Assembly (NCBI GenBank): GCA_964016985.1
Contig: OZ024821.1
Span: 123,812,035-123,876,034 of the forward strand
Source: Anodontia alba
Taxonomy: Eukaryota > Mollusca > Bivalvia > Lucinida > Lucinidae
DNA: 64,000 nucleotides
Reading direction: 5' to 3'
Shown here: in pieces, positions 51,537 through 63,720 of the stretch
How positions within the stretch are numbered: position 1 is the first letter of the stretch
How the letters are laid out: every line of letters starts with the position of its first letter
Program-made: the position numbers and the translations under genes
The notes under the pieces: generated by a model
Told to the model about the DNA's origin: nothing
Database searches by the model: none
What the model saw: only the letters and a program-made list of their open reading frames with translations

Positions 51537-51950
51537 CATCGTTTAGCAGTAGAAACTGGACAATGATCTAACACTGACATCAATGAACGACTCTGTACCT
51601 TTGTAAAGACTCATTAGGAGATGAATACCACACTTTAATATGTTGTAAAAAACTTTTATCGGAAAGACAGAAATATATTAAGCCATATTATTATAAACGG
51701 CCAAATTTTCTTAAGTACAGACAGCTCATGAATGTTACGAATATAAAGCAACTGAAAAATCTATGCAAATTCATAAAAATCATCTTCGCTACAATTAAAA
51801 ACCGAAACAAACAACAATGTGACTTTCTTTTGGCATAATCTTTATAATTTTTAACATCGTCATCTTTATTATTATTATTATTGCTGTTGTTATTATAATT
51901 ATCTTTATTGTAACCAATTTATTTACTTATTTATTTATTATTTTTACTTT

Positions 51951-52560
51951 AGATCGGACCGTGCATGGGCTCCGACTGGTCTGGGCCTTCGCTATCCGCT
52001 TTTAATGGTAAAGTCTTGGACCGGCTCAGATGGTTGTGCACAGCCTATTCTGGGTTATTTTCTACTTAAGTATTCACTGTATTGTTGTATTTCCATCATG
52101 GAGTTTGCAGGATCTTAACCAATATTAGTGAGATAGGTATAAGTAATACAGACGTCTGTGCATATGCATATATAGGTCATCTATACAGGTTTTGGAGTGC
52201 AGTCTGAGGGCAAAGAAGTGCTGTTGGACATTGGCCCGCATTGGCCCGCCATGTTCCCTGCACGTCGGACTGTCACTCGCATTAGTACAAGAATACCCCT
52301 GTCGAACATGCCTTTTGTTTCGTTTCGGAAAGCCGTGTTCTTGGGTATACGTAATGCACAGTCTCTATAATGGTAGTTCCAGTCTCGACTCTTGATCTTA
52401 TAAGAGACAACACTGTAACCTCAAATATGATTAGATAATACGACACTTGATATGAGCTGTTGAGCAAAACTGGACAGATACTGTAAATGCTCTGACACCT
52501 GTATATTACTTTCAGTGTCATTCTGTATGTCATATAATCATGTATACGAAACTATATATT
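51951..52560. other. Non-coding stretch with one palindrome
   Basis: GATCGGACCGTGCATGGGCT, CCGACTGGTCTGGGCCTTCG and CTATCCGC (51953-52002) are half of a GGACAGCGAAGGCCC-type palindrome. No gene is supported. Confidence 0.45.
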
Positions 52561-52563
52561 GTA

Positions 52564-53872
52564 CGAGGGATGTTCGAAATGAATTGCTTATTGTCCTCTA
52601 GCTCGATATCCACGTGGGGCACGATAAAAACCAATACATACATGTATAGGGTTATTCAATATCTACACAATGGTGTATAAATGTACATGTTAGACTAAGT
52701 ATAAGACATAAAATTTGCCATTTGAATACACGCAAGTCATTGACCACTGCAGTAAAAATGGTTGGTAGAAGCGTCGACAAAAAAGATGAAATACGGGCTT
52801 ACATCAAAGCTCGCTCAAAACTTGGTTGTTCTTTGAAGAAGCTGATGACTGAAATTTCTATTGCTTTTGGACCTTCTTGTGTGTCTTATGACACAGTTCG
52901 GGGGTGGAAAAAGAAATTTGAGTCTGGTGTAGAGTCCATCAAAAATGCACCGAAATCAGGTAGGCCAAAATCTGCATCTCGTAAAGAAATCGTTTCCAAA
53001 ATAAAGGAAATCATTGAAGGAGATGCCAGATTTACAGTTCGTGATATCGCACGAAAGGTAGGCACATCACTATCAACGGTTCCCTTATTTTGAAGAAGCA
53101 TTTGAAAGTCAGAAAGATTTCTACTAGATGGGTGCCACATCTGTTGACTGACGAGCAAAAGAGGCAACGGGTTAAAGTGGCCAAAAAGCTGCTTCAAATG
53201 TTTCCAAAATATGACAAAAAGCAGTTTGCCAATGTCGTCACAGGTGATGAAACCTGGGTCCATTATTTTGAGCCCGTCAGAAATGTTAGCAATAAGAGCT
53301 GGGCCACTAAACACAGCAAACGCCCAATAATTGCCAAACGTTCTTTGAGTACAAAGAAGGTTTTGTATGCAATCTTCTTCTCTGGTGAAGGAGTCGCAAT
53401 AAAAGTGCCAGTGAAAAAGGGCAAAAGCATCGCCGGAAAGTACTACAAAGACGTAGTACTGAAGAAACTGAAAAAGTATTATCAGAAACGACGCCCTGCC
53501 ACTGGTTTTAAACATGTCCGTCTTCTACATGACTTCATACCTCCGCAATAGTTACGTAGTTTTTGTTTTGCCTCAGCCCCCGTATTCCCCAGACCTTGCC
53601 CCATGTGATTTCTTTTTGCTTCCGAAATTGAAAGCATTCCTTGCTGGGCGGAAATACCAGTCCCGACAGGCACTTGGATCTGCCATTCATCAGTACCTTA
53701 TTCCTGTGCCCAAATCAGAATACCGTGACGCCTTCAAGAAGTGGATACATCGGCTGAAACTTTGCATTTCTAGCCACAGGGAGTACTTCGAGGGCATGAA
53801 ATGAGTACTTTTGAGCTAACTTGATTTGAAGTCTCCAGATAGAAATAAGCAATTCATTTCGAACATCCCTCG
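52564..53872 (+). mobile_element. Mariner transposon, full length, inactive
   Basis: 1309 bp, the normal mariner length. The 28-bp terminal inverted repeats (starting CGAGGGATGTTCGAAATGAA) are identical at both ends and flanked by TA (52562-52563, 53873-53874). It encodes one transposase now in three pieces. Perfect terminal repeats suggest a recent insertion, or one mobilised in trans. Confidence 0.95.
52758..53804 (+). pseudogene. Mariner transposase, two frame breaks
   Basis: The ATG at 52758 (MVGRSVDKKDEIRAYIKARS) opens the N-terminal helix-turn-helix DNA-binding domain, with GWKKKFESGVESIKNAPKSG and RPKSASRKEIVSKIKEIIEG continuing to the second helix-turn-helix. A frameshift lies near 53080-53090. 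The catalytic part then reads WVPHLLTDEQKRQRVKVAKK and GDETWVHYFEP (first Asp 53246), with LLHD holding the second Asp at 53531. The frame breaks again and returns as PPYSPDLAPCDFFLLPKLKA with the third Asp at 53607. The second-to-third Asp distance is 76 bases. A mariner DD34D core needs 105, so about 29 bases are missing and the active site is destroyed. Stop at 53802. Confidence 0.9.
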
Positions 53873-54574
53873 TACATACATTGAATATGCATTGCTGTGC
53901 AACGTGAAAATGATTTGTGAACGACGGGCGAACGCCGGGATCGGACTGTGTAGGTGCGCAGGCCGATCTTGGCCTTTGTTATCCGCAAAGTATAATTACA
54001 AACACGTTGCTATTCAACGTGAAATTTGTGTATTGTCTATTGTTATGGGCGACTTGCAGTTGTCCGGATCGGAATGCGCAACTGCGACCTGAGCGTGCGC
54101 TCACGTGTGTTAAGAGACTAAGTTGGAAATACGCTTAAGTGGAAAAAAATAACGACTATCTTGGAAAACGTATATCAAGCGCTTAAGTTGGAAAAACGAC
54201 TAAGTGGGAAAAACGACTTAATTGGAAAAATCAGTATCTGCAGTGGGCATCATCGTTTAAAATACAACAAATCATCCTTTTAAGTATGGGTGGTCGTTGA
54301 TTTTAACACAAATTGCAACATTGTCTTCCACCTGGTATAGAGTTTTATAATTTCTTGCATGTCTGGCTTGCGCTTTGTAAATGAGGTCTTGAAATTGATG
54401 TAATTGCAGGCCTAAGTTAATCAGTATTTACATGCCAACTGTCTTTTATTATATTGTACTCTGTGCGTGTGTGTGTGTTAATTCATGTTGCATATATAAT
54501 ATAAATTTTAGGTCATCGGTCACAATAACTCAATGCTTTATTAATTACATTATAGTTACATGCGTCACGACTAT
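53873..54574. other. Non-coding stretch with palindrome and GACTAAGT iterons
   Basis: 53930-54085 holds degenerate GGACAGCGAAGGCCC-family pieces (GCAGGCCGATCTTGGCCTTT). 54115-54235 repeats GACTAAGTGGGAAAAA/CTTAAGTTGGAAAAACGAC words. The inverse of this repeat is at 63445-63560. Confidence 0.5.
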
Positions 54575-55312
54575 GAACAACAAATGTTTATTATTTCTGC
54601 TGTACATAAATGACATTGTGAAGGACATTGGCTCAAATATTCGCCTCTTTGCTGACGACACAAGCCTATATATAGTTGTTGAAGATCCAACACTTGCAGC
54701 TGAACTTCTTAATGCTGACATGGAAAAAGTTGCACGATGGGCTAAACAATGGCTGGTATCTTTTAATCCTTTCAAAACTGAATCCCTTTTAATATCACGG
54801 AAGACCAACAAACCAGATCACCCTTCTATCTTTATGTCAGGACAAATAATTAAGGAAGTAGATACTCATAAGCATCTTGGCATTTTTTTTATCAAAAGAT
54901 GGTACGTGGCATAAACATATTGATTATATAAAAACCAAAGCGTGGGCAAGAATAAACATCATGCGTAAACTTAAGTTTCAACTTGACCGTAGATCTCTCG
55001 AAATCATATATACCACCTTTATAAGACCGATCCTAGAATACGGAAACGAAATTTGGGATAACTGTACACAGTACGAAAAAGAGGAAATAGATAAAATTCA
55101 AAATGAGGCTGCAAGAATTGCTACGGGAACAACATAATTAGTATCTATTGAAACACTGTATTCTGAAATAGGATGGGAAACCCTAGATACCAGAAGACGG
55201 AAGCAAAAATTATCTCTTTTTTACAAAATGTATTCAAATATAAGTCCTAGTTATCTTTCCGCTCTTGTACCACCTTCTATCAGCGATATTTCTTCGCTAA
55301 CGAACATATAAG
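54575..55312 (+). pseudogene. LINE reverse transcriptase fragment, 5'-truncated
   Basis: It begins at LLFLLYINDIVKDIGSNIRL and FADDTSLYIVVEDPTLAAEL (RT motif C as FADD), then KVARWAKQWLVSFNPFKTES and VDTHKHLGIFF. A T-run at 54882-54889 shifts the frame, after which SKDGTWHKHIDYIKTKAWAR, KLKFQLDRRSLEIIYTTFIR, PILEYGNEIWDNC and IQNEAARIATG follow. A stop interrupts at 55135, then LVSIETLYSEIGWETLDTRR and RRKQKLSLFYKMYSNISPSY continue. The style is that of jockey/CR1-group elements. It is a different LINE family from the one at 50045. Confidence 0.75.
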
Positions 55313-56362
55313 GTTCTACTTTCGCTATATAGTAATCTAATGTTATAATTAGTATATATTGGTAGATATGTCACATGAATACGTTAACATATTTACAACC
55401 TTGTGCCGTTATCGGATATATTCAATTATATGTATGAGGAGAGGAACTTCAAAAGCAATTTGCTTTCGTTCCAATCCTAGTATTTTGTATATTGTTATAT
55501 TTATTGATGTGCCATTAACTCTGAATAAAATATGTTTAAACTAAATGTTTTTGTAGCGATACTTATCCGTTCACATACAGCACCTCTTTACGAAACAACC
55601 TATGGAACGCCACAACTGTCTTAAATTGCGCTAACGAACATTTCTATTGTCCCGGAAAATCGGTTAAACCGTAAATCGTGTCTGTTAACCCTGAGACCAT
55701 TTTTCGGTTAACTCGGAAAATATAGTTTTATAGCCTCAGCCAAACTGCTTAGCATTGTATCCCTGTTGATTGTAAAACGTTATATTTGAACAGGTTCACA
55801 AACTTGTCTAGTTGTCTCAAGTCTCAATGTTTATGAGCTCCTTACCTTCAAGAGGAAAAGTTCTTTAAGAACTAGAAAACACTGCTTATAGAAGAGAATA
55901 TGTTTGCACGACTAATTTCGATAGCTTTAGCTACTTCTCTTATCAATATACATTTGCTACTTCACCTCGAAACGGAAACTACTGGAAAGGCACACGCATA
56001 CACACATAGAAGTAAATCCTATATACTGCTCTCATTGAGGCGATTTTTTTGTCTTTACGTTGGCGCAAGATACTCTATCCAGCTATCTATGCAGAGTTGA
56101 AACATATTAATTGTAAATAGAAAGCGAAAAAGATGCTCTCTCCCTCTCTCTCTGAGAACAACTGCATACACGAGGCATGTGCGGCCAGTATGGAGTGGGA
56201 TTTGCGGCAATAATTATATACATAGGTATCGTATCTGAGCAGTATGGGTGTAACATGTAAAAATGTTCAGGGTTATAAAAATAGGTCAAGTTTTTGAGAC
56301 TTAGATCGCACACCTCTACCAAAATATCTGGGCAGTTACTACCACTATACCACTATTACCCA
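55313..56362. other. Non-coding stretch
   Basis: No gene, array or element is recognised on either strand. Short open frames at 55900-56100 and 56107-56322 (minus) have no recognisable domain. Confidence 0.4.
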
Positions 56363-56364
56363 AG

Positions 56365-56365
<1 letters not shown>

Positions 56366-56418
<53 letters not shown>
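56366..56418. repeat. (TC)n microsatellite
   Basis: About 52 bases of TC dinucleotide. Confidence 0.95.
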
Positions 56419-56904
56419 ATAATGAAATAGTACTTAACTTGTTATCTCTACTATAACGATCTTAGCTTGATCTGGTTGCATACAATTTGTACTTGTAGAA
56501 ATATTATTCAAAAAGCATATCAAGTCCAATAAAATCATTTTTATTGGCAAAATCCAGAAAAATGGATTGTAAAGACAAACCACAAACATGGCAATGTACT
56601 TATTTTATTATCAAATCCATACAAGAATCATGAGAAAGAACTTATTACAAAGTCAAACTATAAAAATATGAAACAACCAATGCACCAATTATTTGAAACT
56701 TCTGGCCGCACGCAGACGGGGAAAGCGGGTCACATATTTGCAAATGCAAAGCCCTGGTAAACACCCGGCACTGCGGGGACACATTTATGGTAAAATCTCT
56801 GCTAAAAGCCCCTGACTCCGGGCGATTGAAAGTAATGAAGAACAACAAATGAACTGAGTCATTTGGATAAACTTTTAACCTGATCCTTGGGAGCTCTATA
56901 GTCC
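56419..56904. other. Non-coding stretch
   Basis: No gene or repeat is recognised. A minus-strand frame at 56645-56911 shows no domain. Confidence 0.4.
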
Positions 56905-58735
56905 ACTCCACAACAGACCCAGCACCAGTCCTCCATATATTTTACATTCCACTACAGACCCAGTACCTGTTCTCCATATATTCTACATGCCACTACAGAC
57001 CCAGTACCGGTCCTTCATATATTCCGCAGTCCGCCACAGACACAGTAAAAGTTCTCCGAATACTTTACACTCCATTATAGTCAAGGTACCAGTACTCCGT
57101 ATATACACTACAATTCTCTAAATACCCAACACCAAACCTACGTATGCTTTCCAGTCCAGTACAGACCCAGTACCAGTCCCCCGTATACAGTGCAGTTCAA
57201 TACAAACCCAGTAACAGTCCCCAGTATACAGTCCCCTACAGACCCAGTACTAGTCCTAAGTGAAATTCACAGTCCCCTACAGACCCAGAACCTGTCCTGC
57301 ATATACTCTACAGGCCACTACAGCCCCAGTACCAGTCCCCCGTATACAGTGCAGTCCACTACAAACCCAGTAACAGTCCCCAATATACAGTCCCTTACAG
57401 ACCCAGTACCAGTCCTAAGTGAAATCTACAGTCCCCTACAGACCCAGAACCTGTCCTGCATATACTCTACAGGCCACTACAGCCCCAGTACCAGTCCTCC
57501 GTATACTATATTCCTTAAAGACCTAGAACCAGTTCTCCTAATACGTACCAATCCTCCATACAATCTATAGTCCGCGAAAAATGCACAAACGTGTCTACCA
57601 GTCCTCCGTATACTCTACAACCCACTAGAAACCCAGTACCAGTCCGTATTCTCTACAGTCCACTATAGGCCATGTTCTAGTACTTCCTTTAGTCTACAGT
57701 CCACTACAGACACATTACCAGTCCTCCGTATACTCTACAATCCACTACGGACAAAGTTCAAGTCTTCAGTATATTCCACAGTCCACTACAAACACCGTAC
57801 CAGTCCTCTGTATACTCTACTCTCCACTACAGAACCAGTACCAGTCCTCCGTATACTCTACAGTCCACTACAGACCCAGTACAAGACCTCCATATACTCT
57901 ACAGTCCACTACAAATACCATACCAGTCTTCCATATACTCTACAGTCAACTACAGAACCAGTACCACCATATACTCTGCAGTCCACTACAGACGAAGTTC
58001 CAGTCCTCTGTAGACTTAACAGTAAACTACAGATACAGTACCAGTCCTCTGTATACTCTTCTATCTACTATAGGCCCAGTACCAGCCCTCCGTATACTCT
58101 ACAGTCCACTACAAACCCAGTACCAGTCCTCCGTATACGCTACAGTCCACTACAGACACAGTACCAGTCCTCAGTATATTTTACAATCTTCTAGAGACCC
58201 CTGTACCGGTCTTCGTATACTCTGCAGTCCACTATAGACCGTCCTAGCCCTCTGTATACTCTACAGCTCTCTACAATCCCAGTTCTAGTCCTCCGTATAC
58301 TCTGCAGTCCTTTACAGGCTCAGTACTGGTCCTCCTTATACTCTGCAGTCTTTCATAGACCAAGTTCCAGTCCTCCGTATACTCTACAGACCAAGTTTTA
58401 GTCCTCCGTATACTCTGTAATCCAGTACAGACACAGTATCAATCCCCCGTATACCATACAGTTCACTACAGAATAACTACCAGTTCTCCGTATACTCTAC
58501 GGTCAACTACAGACTCAGTACCAGTCCTCCGTATTCTGTTCAGTCCATTACAGACCCAGTACCAGTCCTCCGTATAATATACAGTCCACTTCACTCAGTA
58601 CACGTCTTCCCTATACTCTGCAGTCCAGCACAGATCCAGTACCTCCTTAGTCTCGGCAGTTGATTCAGACCCAGTACTAATCCTCCATATACTCTACAGT
58701 CCACTATAGACACAGCACCAGTCCTCGGACGGATA
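56905..58735 (-). repeat. 41-bp satellite, left arm
   Basis: The unit on the plus strand is CCAGTCCTCCGTATACTCTA then CAGTCCACTACAGACCCAGTA, 41 bp. By length about 44 units, well diverged, with some shorter or partial units. Reversed, the unit matches the unit of the right arm (GTACTGGG, TGGACTGTAG, GGACTG shared). The open frame at 57190-57570 is the repeat read through. Confidence 0.9.
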
Positions 58736-61700
58736 CTATGGCAATAATGGACGTATCGCTAGGTCTGATACTGAGACAGTGGCTAATTACAGGGTATCAG
58801 TAGGACAGGTATTGGTGCACTAATTGAATGTGAGACATCAATAGGACTGGTACCCGGGCTTAATGGACTATAGAGTATCAGTAGAACTGGTACTTAGACA
58901 GTAGTGGACTGTAGAATATCAGCAGGACAGGTACTGGGACAAGAGTAGACTATAGGCTATCAGTAGGATTGATACTGGAGCAACAGTGGACATCAAACCC
59001 AGAAGGACTGACAGTACTGAGACAGTAGAGGATTATGTCATATCAGTAAGACAGGTACTGGGGCAGTAGTTGACTGTAGGGTAACAGCACAGCTCGCACT
59101 GAGGCAGTAGTGGACTGTGTTGTATCAATAGACTGGATAGGGTCAGCAATGGATTGTAGGGAATCAATAGGATTGATACTGGGGCAGTAGTGGACTGTAG
59201 TGTATCAATAAGACTGGTATGGGGCAGATATGGATTGCAGGGTATCAGTAGGACAGGTACTCGGGCAGTAGAGGACTATGTCGAATCAACAGGAGTGGTA
59301 CTGGGGCAGTACTATCAGTAGGGCAGGTACTCGGGCAGTAGAGGACTATGTTGAATCAACAGGAGTGGTACTGGGGTACTGGGACTGAAGGGTATTTGTC
59401 AGACTGGAACTGGGTCAGTAGGGAACAGCGACGTATCATAAGGACTACTAGTACTGGGGCAGAAGAGTACTGTAGTGTATTAATAGAACAGGTAATGGGG
59501 ATATAGTGTATTATGTGGTATCAATAAGACTGGTATTAAGGCAGTAGTGGACTGTCCGGTCTGAGTAGGACTGATTCTTGGCCAGCGGTGGACTGTGACA
59601 TATCAAATGTGAATAAGTAGGACTGGTACTGGGGCAGAAGTGTACTGTGTCGTATCAATAGGACGTACTGGGGCAGTAGTGGACTGTAGAGTATCAGTAG
59701 GACGGGTACTGGGGCAGTTATGGACTGTGACTTATCAATAAGACTGTTACTGGGGCAAAGTGTACTGTATCGTATAAGTAAGAGTAGTTCTGGGGCAGTA
59801 GTGTACTGACTCGTATCAATAGGACTGGTATTGGGGCAATAGTGGATTATTTAAAGGATATCAATAGGATTGATATTTAGGTAGTAGTGGACTGCAGGGT
59901 CTGGTATCGGGGTAGTAGCGGACTGTATCGTATCAGTTGGAATGATCCATGGCAATGGTAGACTATCATATCGGTAGGACTAGTACTAGGACAGTAGCGA
60001 AACTGTGTTGTATCAGTAGAACTGGTACTTGGGCATAAGTGGGTTGTATTATATCAGTACGACTGATCCTAGTCGTGAAGGACCGGTACTAGGGCAGTAG
60101 TGTATCAAAATGACTGGTACTGGGGCACTTGTCGACTGTATGGTATCAATAGTACTGGTACTTGGACAGGGGTCAAATGTAGGGTATCAGTAGGACTGGT
60201 ACTGCGGCACTAGGAGACTATGTCATATTAGTAGGACTGGTACTGTGGCAGTAGTGGTTTGTATGGTATCAGTACTCGTACTAAGGCAGCAGCTGACTGC
60301 GTTGTATCAATAGGTCTGGTACTGGGGCAATAGCGGATTGTGTAGTATCAGTAGGACAGGTACTAGGGCAGTTGTGGACTGAGCATATCAGAATGACTGG
60401 TACTGTGACCGTGGCCATATCAGTAGGACTGGAATAATAGATTGGATAAATAATGGACTATAGGGTATCAGTAGGACTCGTACTGGGGCAGTAGTGGATT
60501 GTGTTGTATCAACAGGTCTGGTACTGGGGCAGTAGTGGACTGTACGGTATCAGTAGGACTGGTGCTGGGGCAGTAGTGGACTGTAGAGTATCAAAAGAGC
60601 TGGTCTGGTACTGGGGCAGAGGTGGTCTGTAGGGCATCAGTAGGACTGGTACTGGCAGTAGTGGACTGTGTCGTGTCTACATGGCAAATACTGGGGCAGA
60701 ATTGCACTGAAGGGTATCAGTAGGACTAGTACTGGGTCAGAAGTGGACTACGACGTATCAACAGGACTAGCACTGGGTCAGTAGTGTACTTTTGTATATA
60801 AGTATAAGTAGGACTGATCCTTGTGCAGTAGTGTCCTGTGTCATATTAATAAGATTGGTACTGGGGCAGTAGTGGACTGTTGAATATCACTAGGACTGGT
60901 ACTGGGCCAGCAGTGGACTGTGACGTATAAATAGGGCTGCAGCTTATAACAAGGACTAATACTGGGGCAAAAGTGTACAGTGTCATATGAATAGGACTAT
61001 TACTGGGTCAGTAGTGGACTGTAGGGCATCAGTAGGACTGGTACTGGGGCACTAGTGGATTTTGACGTATTAATAGATAGGAACTGGGGCTAAAGTGTAC
61101 TGTAGCGTTTTATTAGGATTGGTACTTGGGCAGTAGTGTATTGTGTCATTTCGAATAGACATGTACTGGGCATTTGTGGATTGTAGGGTATCAATAGGAC
61201 TAGAATTAGGGCAGTAGTGGACTGTTGAATATCACTAGAACCGGTATCAGTAAGGTATCAGTAGGACTGGTATAGGGCTTATCAGTATGTCTTGTATTGG
61301 GGCAGTTGTGGACTGTTTCATATCAGCATGACTTATACTGGGACAGAAGTGGGCTGTCGTATCAGTAGGACTGTTGAATATCACTAGAACCGGTATCAGT
61401 AAGGTATCAGTAGGACTGGTATAGGGCTTATCAGTATGTCTTGTATTGGTGCAGTGGTAGACTGTATCATATCAGTAGGACTAGTACCGCGACAGACATT
61501 GACTGTGTCGTATCATTAGGACTGGTTGGTGAATTGGTGGACTGTACCATATCAGTAAGACAGGGACAGAAGTGGATTGTGTAGTATCAGTAGGACTGGC
61601 AATGTGACAGTAGTGTACATCAACAGAATTGGTACCGAGGTTGTAATGTACTGTATCGTACACGTAGGGCTAGTATAGGGGCAGAAGTGTATTGTGTCAT

Positions 61701-61915
61701 ATCAAAAGGGACTGGTACTGTCATATCAATAGGACTGGTACTGGGGCAGTAGTGGAATGTATCATATCCGTAGGACAGGTACTGGGGCTGTATCATATCA
61801 GTAGGACTGAGACTGAGACAGTTGTTGACTGTGTCGTATCAGTTGGACTGATACTGGAACAGTAGTGGAGTGTGTCGTTTCGATAGAACTGGTACTGGGG
61901 CAGTATTTTAATGTC
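58736..61915 (+). repeat. 41-bp satellite, right arm, opposite orientation
   Basis: The unit is GTACTGGGGCAGTAGTGGAC then TGTAGGGTATCAGTAGGACTG, 41 bp. By length about 77 units. A higher-order duplication is visible: CACTAGAACCGGTATCAGTA...GTATAGGGCTTATCAGTATG occurs at 61232 and 61382. The orientation switch is near 58713-58780. The array ends at a GATA repeat. Confidence 0.9.
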
Positions 61916-61917
61916 CA

Positions 61918-61918
61918 C

Positions 61919-61951
<33 letters not shown>
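61918..61951. repeat. (GATA)n microsatellite
   Basis: About eight TAGA/GATA units at the right border of the satellite. Confidence 0.95.
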
Positions 61952-62933
61952 GTTCGCCAACACAGACAGTAATAATCGGTATTGTCAAGTACCTTTCTAT
62001 AAATCGGGAAATCTCGTTAGTTTGCGTCACTTACGGTTTATGGCATAACGTAATAATAAAGTCACTGAACGTATTGACAAACTCACATCGTAATCAAACT
62101 CACATAACGTAACGTGCCTTCCCTAAATATACGGCATCTGTCAGCCATAGTGACAAAACGAAATTAAATGTCCACAGAAGGTATTAGGAAATGCACAGAA
62201 CACAAAGAACAAATTAAATAACGTAATATTAAACCAGCATAAGTAAATAACAAACCCACATAGTGTATTGATAAAAGTACAAAACGTAATGGCCAATTCA
62301 TATAGCGTAACAATAAAGTCAGATACTGCAATATTTAACCCGCATAAAGTAACATCAATACTGTTAATACTGCCCTAATCGCAAAACGCAAGGTGTTTGC
62401 GCCATATAAGACAGCAATGGCGTTCCATAACAGCCTACTGGCGTAGATCTATCTGACATTCAACTGATGAGCATTTCTGCTTTTAATCAGTTTTGTACAT
62501 CATTTTAAATGAACCAAAGGTGATTGTTTATTACATAGATGAACAAGGTCAGATGTCTTCACCATATCAAGTTCCTTGAAATACTCGTTTGATCGCAGAC
62601 TACCATATTTACCCTAAATATTCCGACATGAAACAGCCAGAGCAAACAGTGTAGACCCAGATTAAAATCCAAACAGTTTGATCAGGGTCTGGACTGGAAA
62701 CTTTGTAGATACTATACTAGTTAGCCAAATGTGCAGGTTAAAATTTTGGGATAAGTACGGTAAAAAGTAAGAGCGTCCGAATATTTAGGGTAAATACGTT
62801 ACTCAGCAAGTTCCTCTTAATGAAGATATACTATCTGAAAGGCTGATTCTTATGTTTTAGCAAAATAGCCTTTGGAAAAAAGTGGCTGTTGTAGGGAGGT
62901 GGTATTGTAGAAAGGCTTAATATACAAAAACTT
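61952..62933. other. Non-coding stretch with loose repeats
   Basis: 62000-62400 has recurring CATAACGTAA / AAAGTAAC / CATAGCGTAAC words (degenerate short repeat). A CAGATCAG-type palindrome remnant is at 62648-62695 (AACAGTGTAGACCCAGATT, GATCAGGGTCTGGACTG). No gene is seen. Confidence 0.45.
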
Positions 62934-63364
62934 TTTACTTTCAGAAAATTGGTTATTATTTTTAGGGAAGTAGCTGATGTTGAGAGGTGAACTTTAGTAG
63001 GAGTGCCACTGTATATACTGATAATACTGAACATTATTAGCGTGTCGAATTATCGTTCTAAAAGAATGAAATAAAGAAAGAAAGAAGAAATCTTAGGCTT
63101 TCATGTTAAGACAGAAGAAAGAATAGGCCTGCATATGACATGTATTGTACATTTTACTTTCAGAAAAGTGGTTATTATTTTAAGGGAAGTGGCTGATGTT
63201 GTGAGGTGATCTTTAGTAGGTGTGCCACTGTATATGCTGATAATTTTGGACATTATTTCCGTGTTGAATTATCGTTCTAAAAGAAAGAAAGAAAGAAAGA
63301 AAGAAATCTTAAGCTTTCATGTTAAGACAGAAGAAAGAATTGGCCTGCATATGACATGTATTTA
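62934..63364 (+). repeat. Tandem duplication, two copies of about 219 bp
   Basis: TTTTTACTTTCAGAAAA..GGTTATTATTTT, GTGCCACTGTATAT, AATTATCGTTCTAAAAGAA, GAAAGAAAGAA, CTTTCATGTTAAGACAGAAG and GGCCTGCATATGACATGTA occur in the same order in both copies. A (GAAA)n stretch differs in length between them. Confidence 0.85.
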
Positions 63365-63379
63365 TACGCGCAGTTTGAC

Positions 63380-63410
<31 letters not shown>

Positions 63411-63664
63411 TTTATGAAAAGCGAGGCTGATTGTAGATAGCTCTTTTCCAATATAAGCGCAAAAATCAGTTTTCCTAGATAAGCGCTGTTCTGTGTAGTA
63501 CACAGTCGCCACTTTTTCCTATTTAAGGGTGGGTATTTCCTAGTTAGTCGCTTGACACACCACGTGGTCTGGTCTGGTCTAGATACGTGTACTTCTGTTG
63601 ATTTGTTCTCCTATGCGTGTCCTCAGACGGTATTATGAATCATTCATTTGTATATACATTATTG
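63365..63664. other. A-run and inverse GACTAAGT iterons
   Basis: Poly-A of about 29 bases at 63380-63408. 63445-63560 carries TTTTCCTAGATAAGCGC, CACTTTTTCCTATTTAAGG and TTTCCTAGTTAGTCGC, the reverse of the words at 54115-54235. No gene is seen. Confidence 0.5.
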
Positions 63665-63665
63665 T

Positions 63666-63720
<55 letters not shown>

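Larger units (their letters stand above)
50045..51838 (+). pseudogene. LINE reverse transcriptase remnant, split by two family A MITEs
   Basis: It starts at the YADD box: YADDTILFAETSEDLQFALN, VFENYCKEWMLTVNAQN, then an A-run (50157-50190) inside a Lys codon stretch, IMIFGRGRPKQN, IVNHFKNLGIIFSRGGSFAK, AVLRRKIKTLNLSIDLQTDL, a frameshift near 50450, MWGYCNTKQIERVQLQFLKS, MVYGEFGVYPLEVDI. After MITE 1: ISYWTRL, SAWLGYIKRIVENCGFSG. After MITE 2: RLAVETG, ERLCTFCKDSLGDEYHTLIC (C-x2-C...H...C), and a stop near 51837. The palm motifs before YADD are missing (5' truncation), as is typical of LINE copies. An ATT-rich tail follows (51869-51950). Confidence 0.75.

Noticed and set aside
52886..53515. 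209-codon minus-strand open frame
   Set aside because: Antisense shadow of the mariner transposase.
57190..57570. 126-codon open frame with internal repeats
   Set aside because: It is the 41-bp satellite read through. The repeated peptides follow the repeat unit and there is no independent evidence of coding.
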